A DNA stretch of 64,000 nucleotides, taken from positions 3,038,001 through 3,102,000 of the forward strand of contig NZ_CP028035.1 of NCBI RefSeq assembly GCF_005491205.1, given 5' to 3'. This DNA is from Nissabacter sp. SGAir0207. Lineage in GTDB: Bacteria; Pseudomonadota; Gammaproteobacteria; Enterobacterales; Enterobacteriaceae. The stretch's first letter is position 1. Each line of letters begins with the position of its first letter. The notes under the pieces are model-generated. The model saw nothing but the letters and a program-made list of their open reading frames with translations, did not search any database and had not been told where the DNA came from. Positions 25,000 to 31,898 of this stretch are shown here, in pieces. Made by a program: the position numbers and the translations under genes.

Positions 25000-25908
25000 A
25001 TGCCAACCATCGACTTAAGCCAGCTCCCCGCTCCGGATGTGGTGGAGGCGCTGGACTATGAAACCCTGCTGGCCGAGCGCAAGGCCACGCTGATTTCCCT
25101 CTACCCGGCAGACCAGCAGGCGGCCATCGCCCGTACTCTGGCGCTGGAGTCTGATCCGCTGGTGAAGCTGCTTCAGGAGAACGCCTACCGCGAGCTGATT
25201 TTGCGCCAGCGCATCAACGAGGCCGCGCAGGCCAATATGGTGGCCTACGCCACCGGCGCTGACCTTGACCAACTGGCGGCTAACACGGGCTTAACTCGCC
25301 TGATCCAGACGCCCGCTGACCTCACCACCCTGCCGCCCACGGCGGCGGTGATGGAAAGCGACGAGGATTTTCGCGTGCGTACGGCGGCGGCCTTTGAAGG
25401 ACTGAGCGTGGCCGGGCCAACCGGCGCGTATGAGTATCACGCCAAAAGCGCCGACGGGCGCGTGGCGGATGCGTCCGCTATCAGCCCGTCGCCGGCCTGC
25501 GTCACCGTCACGCTGCTGGCGCGCGAGGGCAATGGCGAGGCCAGCGCTGACCTGCTGGCCGTGGTCACGGCGGCGCTCAATGATGAGGATGTGCGCCCGG
25601 TAGGCGACCGCGTGACCGTGCAATCTGCGCAGATTGTGCCGTACCAGGTAGAGGCCGCGCTGTACCTCTACCCAGGGCCGGAGGCGGAGCCTATCCGGGC
25701 GGCGGCGGCGGCCAAGCTGGCGGCGTTTATCACCGCGCAGGCCCGTCTGGGCCGCGACATTCGCCGGTCTGCGCTCTATGCCGCGCTGCATGTGGAAGGC
25801 GTGCAGCGGGTAGAGCTGCTTCAGCCGGCTGACGATGTGGTACTGGATAAGACCCAGGCCGCCTACTGCACGGCCTATCAACTGACGGTAGGAGGGGCCG
25901 ATGAGTGA
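25000..25908 (+). CDS. J: Baseplate assembly protein J (P2 gpJ family)
   Basis: The 302-residue protein (gp6/Mu gp47-like wedge component) shows TIDLSQLPAPDVVEALDYE, LIQTPADLTTLPPTAAVMESDEDFR and the VKSADGRV-like KSADGRVADASA segment. It joins W and I in the baseplate wedge. Length equals P2 gpJ. Confidence 0.95.
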   Translation: MPTIDLSQLPAPDVVEALDYETLLAERKATLISLYPADQQAAIARTLALESDPLVKLLQENAYRELILRQRINEAAQANMVAYATGADLDQLAANTGLTRLIQTPADLTTLPPTAAVMESDEDFRVRTAAAFEGLSVAGPTGAYEYHAKSADGRVADASAISPSPACVTVTLLAREGNGEASADLLAVVTAALNDEDVRPVGDRVTVQSAQIVPYQVEAALYLYPGPEAEPIRAAAAAKLAAFITAQARLGRDIRRSALYAALHVEGVQRVELLQPADDVVLDKTQAAYCTAYQLTVGGADE

Positions 25909-26509
25909 CCGCCTGTTGCCGGCAAGCTCCAGCGCGCTGGAAGTGGCCGCCGCCACGGCCTGCGCCGAGATTGCGCGCATTCCTGTGCCGCTGCGCACCC
26001 TGTGGAATGCGCAAACTTGCCCGGTTGATTTGCTGCCTTATCTGGCGTGGGCCTGGTCGGTTGACCGCTGGGATGCCAACTGGCCGGAGAGCACCAAGCG
26101 GGCAGTGGTGGCGGACTCGGCCTATGTGCACCGGCATAAAGGCACAATTGGCGCGCTGCGGCGCGTGGTCGAGCCGCTGGGCTACCTCATTCGCATTACC
26201 GAATGGTGGCAGACCCATGAGACGCCCGGCACCTTTCGCCTGGATGTCGGCGTGCTGGATACCGGCATCACCGAGACGATGTATCACGAGCTGGAGCGGC
26301 TGATTGCCGATGCCAAACCGTGCAGCCGTCACCTGGTGGGGCTGTCTATCAACCTGGATGTCACCGGGGCGCTGCCGGTTGCCGCCGCCTGCTATAGCGG
26401 TGATGAGCTGACCGTGTACCCCTATTTCCCTGAAACCCTGATTGTGACCGGCCCGAGCTATACCGGCGGCGCAGTCCACGTTATCGACAGCATGAGAGTG
26501 AACCCATGA
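25901..26509 (+). CDS. I: Tail protein I (P2 gpI family)
   Basis: The 202-residue protein carries LPYLAWAWSVDRWDANWPE and HRHKGTIGALRRVVEPLGYLI, the P2 gpI/Mu gp48-type signature. It connects baseplate and tail fibre. It overlaps J by eight bases and H by four. Confidence 0.94.
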   Translation: MSDRLLPASSSALEVAAATACAEIARIPVPLRTLWNAQTCPVDLLPYLAWAWSVDRWDANWPESTKRAVVADSAYVHRHKGTIGALRRVVEPLGYLIRITEWWQTHETPGTFRLDVGVLDTGITETMYHELERLIADAKPCSRHLVGLSINLDVTGALPVAAACYSGDELTVYPYFPETLIVTGPSYTGGAVHVIDSMRVNP

Positions 26510-28158
26510 CGGCTAAATATTACGCCTTGCTCACCAACCTGGGCGCGGCCAAGCTGGCGAACGCCGCCGCCCTCGGCACCAAGTTGCAAATCACCCAGAT
26601 GGCCGTGGGTGACGGCGGTGGCACGCTGCCGACCCCGAACGCCACACAAGCGGCGCTAAAGGGGGAAAAGCGCCGGGCGGCGTTAAATACGCTGAGTATT
26701 GACACGGCCAACAGCAGCCAGATTATCGCTGAGCAGGTTATTCCTGAAAGCGAGGGCGGTTTTTGGATCAGGGAGATTGGCCTGTTTGATGCCAGCGGGG
26801 CGCTGATTGCCGTGGCAAACTGCCCGGAAACCTATAAGCCCCAGCTCCAGGAGGGGAGCGGGCGCACGCAAACCGTGCGCATGATTTTAATCGTTAACAG
26901 CACCGAGGCGGTGACGCTGAAGGTAGACCCGTCCGTGGTACTGGCAACGCGCAAATATGTCGATGATGCGGTGATTACCGTGAACGCCCACACCGACGAT
27001 GCGATGGCCAAGCACCTGGCGGCTAAAGATCCGCATACGCAATATCTGAAGGCGGCCAGTCAGTTGAGTGAGATCAAGGCGCAGGGTAGCGCTGCGATGG
27101 CAAAGGCCCTGAACAATATTGGCGCCATGCCGTTTTATGCCACGGCCTTGAATGTTGACCTCAATACGCTCGGGCCGGACAGTGCCGGGGTGTATTACAA
27201 AGAAATCGACAGCTTAGCCACGCCTGAACTGCACTACCCCGAAAAGATGTCTGGCACCCTGTTAGTTATCCCATCCGGGTATGGGGTGCAGCAGGAGTAC
27301 ACGACGCGCATCGGCAATAAATACGTGCGTGGCTTGAGCGGCACCTGGAACGGTAGCGGGCCGTGGCGCGCGTGGACGTCCATCTATTCCTCCGGCAACC
27401 CGCCAAGCGCCGCTGAGGTAGGGGCGTTGCCAGTGATCGCAACCAGCATCGGCAATACCAGTATTGATGCCTACGGGCTGGATCACCTCGGCATTTATCA
27501 GCAGTCCCTGGCGGCCAACGTCACCACGGCCAACGGTTTTCCTGCTGCGGCGACGGCGGGCGGCACGCTGGAGGTTATCCTTGGCCCCTATGTCGGCGGC
27601 GTGCTTCAGCGTTACACCGAAAAGCACACCGGGCGCACGTGGGTGCGTACGCTGACCGGCAACTGGAACGGCACGAACGGGCCGTGGTCGGCCTGGGTGG
27701 CGATGTATTCTGAAAACAATCCGCCAAAGGCGTCTGATGTGGGGGCATTGCCATTAACGGGCGGTGATATCACTGGCGCGCTGGGCGTAGGTCAAAATCT
27801 CAACGTGAGCGGGGATATTTCTGTCACGGGCAGGCTCGTAGCAAATAATCGCGTGGTGTCGGCAAATTACGTTTATGCAGGCGGCGGCACCAGTTATCTG
27901 GCTGGAGATGGGAATATTTATGGAGATAAATGGGGTGGTTGGTTAACGGGCTATTTATTAAGAACTTATATCACCTCTGTGCGTTTTGGTGCGGCTACCT
28001 GGACAGATAACCTTGGTAATAATGCGTATAGCTTTGAGGGCGGCGTAGCGATAACCGGCATTCAGGCAACAGCAAACTATGCCACCAACCTGAAAGTGGC
28101 GTATCGGACTATTCAGGTTTTCATTAACAACACCTGGTATTCTATCAACAGCCTGTAG
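26506..28158 (+). CDS. H: Tail fibre protein H with two knob repeats and an AT-shifted tip
   Basis: The 550-residue protein is the receptor-binding fibre. Residues ~1-160 are the conserved gpH baseplate-attachment domain (FWIREIGLFDASGALIAVANCPETYKP). Two copies of a pyocin-knob-like module follow (about 206-304 and 308-407; each ends TGNWNG/GTWNG..GPW.AW...YS..NPP.A..VGALP). The tip after about residue 425 is lower in GC (from about 27,830) and unlike known fibres to my eye, so receptor specificity has probably been exchanged. It is shorter than P2 gpH (669). Confidence 0.9.
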   Translation: MTAKYYALLTNLGAAKLANAAALGTKLQITQMAVGDGGGTLPTPNATQAALKGEKRRAALNTLSIDTANSSQIIAEQVIPESEGGFWIREIGLFDASGALIAVANCPETYKPQLQEGSGRTQTVRMILIVNSTEAVTLKVDPSVVLATRKYVDDAVITVNAHTDDAMAKHLAAKDPHTQYLKAASQLSEIKAQGSAAMAKALNNIGAMPFYATALNVDLNTLGPDSAGVYYKEIDSLATPELHYPEKMSGTLLVIPSGYGVQQEYTTRIGNKYVRGLSGTWNGSGPWRAWTSIYSSGNPPSAAEVGALPVIATSIGNTSIDAYGLDHLGIYQQSLAANVTTANGFPAAATAGGTLEVILGPYVGGVLQRYTEKHTGRTWVRTLTGNWNGTNGPWSAWVAMYSENNPPKASDVGALPLTGGDITGALGVGQNLNVSGDISVTGRLVANNRVVSANYVYAGGGTSYLAGDGNIYGDKWGGWLTGYLLRTYITSVRFGAATWTDNLGNNAYSFEGGVAITGIQATANYATNLKVAYRTIQVFINNTWYSINSL

Positions 28159-28165
28159 GTTTTCT

Positions 28166-28681
28166 ATGAAACTCATTTCACTTATTAAATACACCCCTGA
28201 CAATCCGCTTAATATTCCAGGGCTAGACATTAATTATCTGCGCGATGAAAACGGTCACGACTGGTACGAGGCGCAAAAGGATTTTGCTGTTGATACCCTG
28301 AAAATTGCCTATACCTCGGATGGCATTATTCGCCAGTGCAGCACAGATATTTCTGCGCTCTGGCCGGAGAATATGTCTGTTGATGAGATAGCAATGCCGG
28401 AGGCCCCTGAAGCCTCACTGAACGATGGCAGTTGGTCATTTGATGGCGTCAACCTCACGCAGACGCCGACCGATTACGTGGCGCAGTCCACTGCCAAGAA
28501 GGCCGAGCTTATCGCGGATGCCACCTTGAACATTGACCTATTGCAAGATGCGGTCGACCTGGAGATGGCAACCGATGAAGAAGCAGCGCTCCTGGTCAGC
28601 TGGAAAAAATACCGGGTACTGCTGAGCCGGGTCGATACCGGCACCGCACCGGATATTACCTGGCCGCCTCTCCCTGAATAA
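28166..28681 (+). CDS. G: Tail fibre assembly chaperone G
   Basis: The 171-residue protein has the tail-fibre-assembly C-terminal pattern AELIADATLNIDLLQDAVDLEMATDEEAALLVSWKKYRVLLSRVD...WPPLPE. It is a fibre-folding chaperone specific to its H partner, which it follows by seven bases. The ribosome binding site is weak. Confidence 0.92.
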   Translation: MKLISLIKYTPDNPLNIPGLDINYLRDENGHDWYEAQKDFAVDTLKIAYTSDGIIRQCSTDISALWPENMSVDEIAMPEAPEASLNDGSWSFDGVNLTQTPTDYVAQSTAKKAELIADATLNIDLLQDAVDLEMATDEEAALLVSWKKYRVLLSRVDTGTAPDITWPPLPE

Positions 28682-28689
28682 GACTTGGC

Positions 28690-28765
28690 GCCTATCGCGG
28701 CAGCGGCATAACCGGGGCTGCTCATATCGACAATGGGTTGGCGATGACGAATTAGATATGGAGAA
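28690..28765 (+). pseudogene. Decayed fragment of an FII (tail tube) gene
   Basis: About 75 bases align with 31020-31095 inside FII. Over the first ~53 positions roughly 45 bases agree, including ATATCGACAATGGG intact; the rest needs a one-base gap. In frame it reads AYRGSGITGAAHIDNGL before a stop, against TYRGGGMNGAAHIDNGL in FII. The divergence indicates a remnant from a related phage, left when the island between G and FI was assembled. Confidence 0.85.
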
Positions 28766-28856
28766 GCTCAAGCTGTGTGAGCGCGCAGACAGTAATGTCT
28801 TATAGACTAAATAAAAATTGTAATAAAAAACATTAACTAAGTGAAAATAAAGTATC

Positions 28857-28886
28857 AAAAAAATGCCGCCAGAGGCACTGGCGGCA
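28857..28886 (-). terminator. Minus-strand terminator in the accessory island
   Basis: TGCCGCCAG-AGGCA-CTGGCGGCA is a perfect 9-bp hairpin; on the minus strand it is followed by seven T. It would end the leftward transcript of the DUF1508-like gene 253 bases upstream and shield the late genes. Confidence 0.88.
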
Positions 28887-29138
28887 AACCATTCGAAATG
28901 CTTCGTTCAACGATAGTGTGTGTCTATGCACATTTATAGAGTAGTCGATATTATTTTTTTTGCTAAAAATAATTATGTTAATCTACAGTGCCATTCTCCC
29001 CTTGTCATTTTAGTAAAGTGCTTAACGGTAATGGTTTAAAAAAAAACCGGATTCATGCTCAAATAATAATCGATTAAATTTTGAGAAACTAATGACAAAA
29101 TTAATAGAACATATAAAAAATTCACTTAATTTTCAAAA
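28887..29138. other. AT-rich stretch without recognisable gene
   Basis: These 252 bases are very AT-rich with several homopolymer runs. I see no reading frame with a credible start and ribosome site. It may be the 3' untranslated part of the leftward DUF1508-like transcript. Confidence 0.5.
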
Positions 29139-29372
29139 TTACTCTTGATTATCTGACTTGGCTGTTTTTGAAATGTAGCTTTTATCGCCGATAGAAACAG
29201 CTAAAGAGGCATCTTTTGACATTATTCGTATTTTCGCTTCACAGATAGGCAAGGTTTGATAGCCTTCTGGACTAATGGCAATTAGATCACCGTTTGTTGC
29301 CATAAGCCGCCAATGCCAACCACCATCTTCACCTAAGTAAATGTAATAATAAGGTATTTGGAAATTATTCAT
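29139..29372 (-). CDS. DUF1508/YegP-like small protein, accessory (moron) gene
   Basis: The 77-residue protein has the pattern of the YegP/DUF1508 fold: YYYIYLGEDGGWHWRLMATNGDLIAISPEGYQTLPICEAKI, i.e. a beta hairpin, W.WRL.A.NGD.IA, EGY and a short helix. Function of the family is unknown. It is transcribed against the late genes, has a good ribosome site (AGAGGGGTAAGG) and its own terminator, and is AT-rich; these are the marks of a lysogenic-conversion gene expressed from the prophage. The slot equals that of P2 Z/fun, an exclusion gene, but there is no sequence link to it. Confidence 0.65.
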   Translation of the reverse strand: MNNFQIPYYYIYLGEDGGWHWRLMATNGDLIAISPEGYQTLPICEAKIRIMSKDASLAVSIGDKSYISKTAKSDNQE

Positions 29373-29640
29373 AACCTTACCCCTCTAGCTAAACGCTTTG
29401 AAAAAAACATTTCCTTGCCATTTGATATAATCATTATGGCATACCGGTGTTATAGAACACCTATAGGAATCCATTGATAATATATTCATAAATAATTAAA
29501 AAAAATCAGCATTTATCATCATTTGGTAATTTTATATATTTTTTGAAGATAATTGCAAAGGTATTGAAACGAAAAAAGCACTTTCAATATAAGCTTTATA
29601 AAATGCCTATATTTTTATTAATTAACAATTGAAAAGCATA
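29373..29640. other. Promoter-containing AT-rich gap upstream of the DUF1508-like gene
   Basis: This 268-base gap has no gene. It contains the inverted repeat GGTGTT-ATAG-AACACC at 29446-29461 and a second imperfect repeat GCCAT...ATGGC around 29417-29440 that encloses TATAAT. These could form an operator/promoter for the leftward gene. Confidence 0.5.
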
Positions 29641-29660
29641 TGTTGTGTCATTTTTCAGTA
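29641..29660 (+). promoter_or_regulatory. Ogr box of the FI late promoter
   Basis: TGTTGTGTCATTTTTCAGTA shares TGTTGTGT with the P/O site and a degenerate second half, 70 bases before FI. It is the weakest of the three candidates. Confidence 0.5.
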
Positions 29661-29730
29661 AACAGTAATCACATGCACCCGCCCGCCAGGCTTGGCACTC
29701 TACGCGCTCACACAACACGGAGCGCATTAG

Positions 29731-30900
29731 ATGGCCGATTATCATCATGGTGTCCGCGTCGTCGAAATCAACGACGGCACGCGCACCATTTCCACCGTTT
29801 CCACTGCCATTGTTGGCATGGTCTGCACCGCTGAGGATGCGGACGCCACGGCGTTTCCGCTCAACACGCCGGTACTGCTGACCAACGTACAGGCCGCTAT
29901 CGCCAAGGCCGGCACGACCGGCACCCTGGCCGCCGCCCTGCAAGCCATTGCCGACCAGGCCAAGCCCGTCACCGTGGTGGTGCGCGTGGCCGAAGGCGCG
30001 ACCCAGGCAGAAACCACCTCTAACATCATCGGCGGCACCGATGAAAACGGCCAATACACTGGCATGAAAGCGCTGTTGAGCGCGCCGACCCAGCTCGATG
30101 TGAAGCCGCGCATTCTGGGCGTGCCGGGCCTCGACTCGCTGGAGGTGGCGACCGCGCTCGCCAGTATCTGCCAGCAACTGCGGGCCTTTGGCTATGTGTC
30201 CGCCTACGGGTGCAAGACCCTGAGAGACGCCATGACCTACCGCGAGAACTTCAGCCAGCGCGAGCTGATGGTGATTTGGCCGGACTTTATCGCCTGGGAC
30301 ACCACCGCCAACGCCGCCCGCACCGCCTACGCCACGGCCCGCGCCCTGGGGCTGCGTGCCAAAATCGACACTGAAACCGGCTGGCATAAAACCCTCTCTA
30401 ACGTGGGCGTCAATGGCGTGACCGGCATCTCGGCAGGCGTCTTCTGGGATTTGCAGCAGACCGGCACCGATGCTGACCTGCTCAACCAGGCCGGCGTCAC
30501 TACGCTTATCCGCAAAGACGGCTTTCGCTTCTGGGGCAACCGCACCTGTAGCGATGATCCGCTGTTTGCCTTTGAGAACTACACCCGCACCGCACAGGTA
30601 CTGGCCGACACGATGGCCGAGGCGCACATGTGGGCGGCAGATAAGCCGCTGACCCCGACCCTGGTCAAAGACATCATTGGTGGCATCAATGCCAAATTCC
30701 GCGAGCTGGTCAGCGCTGGCTATCTGCTGGGCGCAAGCTGCTGGTATGACGACAGCGCCAACGATAAAGACACCCTGAAGGCGGGCAAGCTGCTGATTGA
30801 TTACGAGTACACGCCTGTACCGCCGCTGGAAGATTTGACGCTGCGCCAGCGCATCACCGACTCCTACCTGGCGGATTTTGCCGCTGCGGTTAACAGCTAA
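29731..30900 (+). CDS. FI: Tail sheath protein (P2 gpFI family)
   Basis: The 389-residue contractile sheath subunit has [26 protein letters not shown] and the [35 protein letters not shown] block of the Myoviridae sheath family. P2 gpFI has 396 residues. GC content returns to the phage norm exactly at this gene. Confidence 0.96.
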   Translation: MADYHHGVRVVEINDGTRTISTVSTAIVGMVCTAEDADATAFPLNTPVLLTNVQAAIAKAGTTGTLAAALQAIADQAKPVTVVVRVAEGATQAETTSNIIGGTDENGQYTGMKALLSAPTQLDVKPRILGVPGLDSLEVATALASICQQLRAFGYVSAYGCKTLRDAMTYRENFSQRELMVIWPDFIAWDTTANAARTAYATARALGLRAKIDTETGWHKTLSNVGVNGVTGISAGVFWDLQQTGTDADLLNQAGVTTLIRKDGFRFWGNRTCSDDPLFAFENYTRTAQVLADTMAEAHMWAADKPLTPTLVKDIIGGINAKFRELVSAGYLLGASCWYDDSANDKDTLKAGKLLIDYEYTPVPPLEDLTLRQRITDSYLADFAAAVNS

Positions 30901-30912
30901 GGAGCTGACTTA

Positions 30913-31422
30913 ATGGCACTGCCGAAAAAACTGAAGTACCTGAACTTGTTCAACGATGCCAACAGCTACCAGGGCATTGTCTCCTCGGTGACGTTGCCGA
31001 AGCTCTCGCGCAAGCTCGACACCTATCGAGGCGGCGGCATGAACGGGGCCGCCCATATCGACAATGGGCTGGAAGATGATGCGCTAGATATGGAGTGGAG
31101 CATTGGCGGCCTGGATGAGCGTGTGCTGGGCCAGTGGGGCGGCGGCACCGTGCCGCTGCGCTTTGTTGGCTCTTACCAGCGTGACGACACCGGCGAAGTG
31201 ATCGCGGTAGAGGTGGAGGTGCGCGGTAAACATCAGGCGTTTGATTTTGGCGAGGCCAAGCAGGGCGAGGACACCGAAACCAAAATTACCACCAAGTGCA
31301 CCTACTACAAACTGACCTGGAATGGCAAAGACCTGATTGAAGTCGATACCGTCAACATGATTGAGAAGGTCAACGGCACCGACCTGCTTGAGCAGCACCG
31401 CAAAAATATCGGGCTGATTTAA
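30913..31422 (+). CDS. FII: Major tail tube protein (P2 gpFII family)
   Basis: The 169-residue tube protein (ALPKKLKYLNLFNDANSYQGIV, YRGGGMNGAAHIDNGLEDDALDMEW, EVDTVNMIEKVNGTDLLEQHRKNIGL) is close to P2 gpFII (172). It polymerises inside the sheath. A diverged fragment of the same gene lies at 28690-28765. Confidence 0.96.
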   Translation: MALPKKLKYLNLFNDANSYQGIVSSVTLPKLSRKLDTYRGGGMNGAAHIDNGLEDDALDMEWSIGGLDERVLGQWGGGTVPLRFVGSYQRDDTGEVIAVEVEVRGKHQAFDFGEAKQGEDTETKITTKCTYYKLTWNGKDLIEVDTVNMIEKVNGTDLLEQHRKNIGLI

Positions 31423-31467
31423 CCCTTACGCCAGCGCCTGGCGCTGGCTTTTATAGAGAGCACTTAC

Positions 31468-31743
31468 ATGGAAAACCAAAACCTCATTATCCTGGAAACC
31501 CCTATTCAGCGCGGTGAACTGACAATTAGCCAGATTGAGCTGATGAAACCCAATGCCGGCACGCTGCGCGGCGTGCGTCTGTATGACCTGGTGCAATCGG
31601 ATGTCGATGCGCTGCTTACGATTTTACCGCGCATCACCACCCCTAACCTGACTAAGGCTGAGTGCCTGATGTTAGATCCGGTTGACCTGGTGGAGGTAGG
31701 CGGCAAGGTGATTAGTTTTTTGACGCCGAAGTCGGTGATGTGA
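31468..31743 (+). CDS. E: Tail assembly protein E (P2 gpE)
   Basis: The 91-residue protein (LETPIQRGELTISQIELMKPNAGTLRGVRLYDL) belongs to the phage tail assembly chaperone family. Near its 3' end a TTTTTTG slippery heptamer (31716-31722) allows a -1 frameshift into E', producing E+E', as known for P2 and analogous to lambda G/GT. Confidence 0.93.
   Translation: MENQNLIILETPIQRGELTISQIELMKPNAGTLRGVRLYDLVQSDVDALLTILPRITTPNLTKAECLMLDPVDLVEVGGKVISFLTPKSVM
31716..31722 (+). promoter_or_regulatory. Programmed -1 frameshift site in E
   Basis: T-TTT-TTG is in the zero frame of E. After a -1 slip the reading continues without a stop through FDAEVGDVKWPAGLTVND into E' and stops at 31898. P2 uses the same heptamer in the same gene. 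Confidence 0.85.
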
Positions 31744-31775
31744 AATGGCCAGCGGGCCTGACGGTCAATGACCTG

Positions 31776-31898
31776 ATGGCCGACATCGCCATGATTTTTC
31801 ACTGGCCCCTCTCTGACCTCACCAACCTGCCGCTGGCCGAGCTTCTCGACTGGCGGCACAAAGCCATGATCCGCAGCGGAGCAACACCGGATGAGTAA
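31776..31898 (+). CDS. E': Tail assembly protein E' (GpE family), expressed mainly as E-E' fusion
   Basis: The 40-codon segment MADIAMIFHWPLSDLTNLPLAELLDWRHKA has the P2 GpE-family pattern. It lies in the -1 frame relative to E and is open back to the slippery site, so the biological product is the frameshift fusion; the ATG at 31776 is a nominal start. Its stop overlaps the start of T. Confidence 0.85.
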   Translation: MADIAMIFHWPLSDLTNLPLAELLDWRHKAMIRSGATPDE

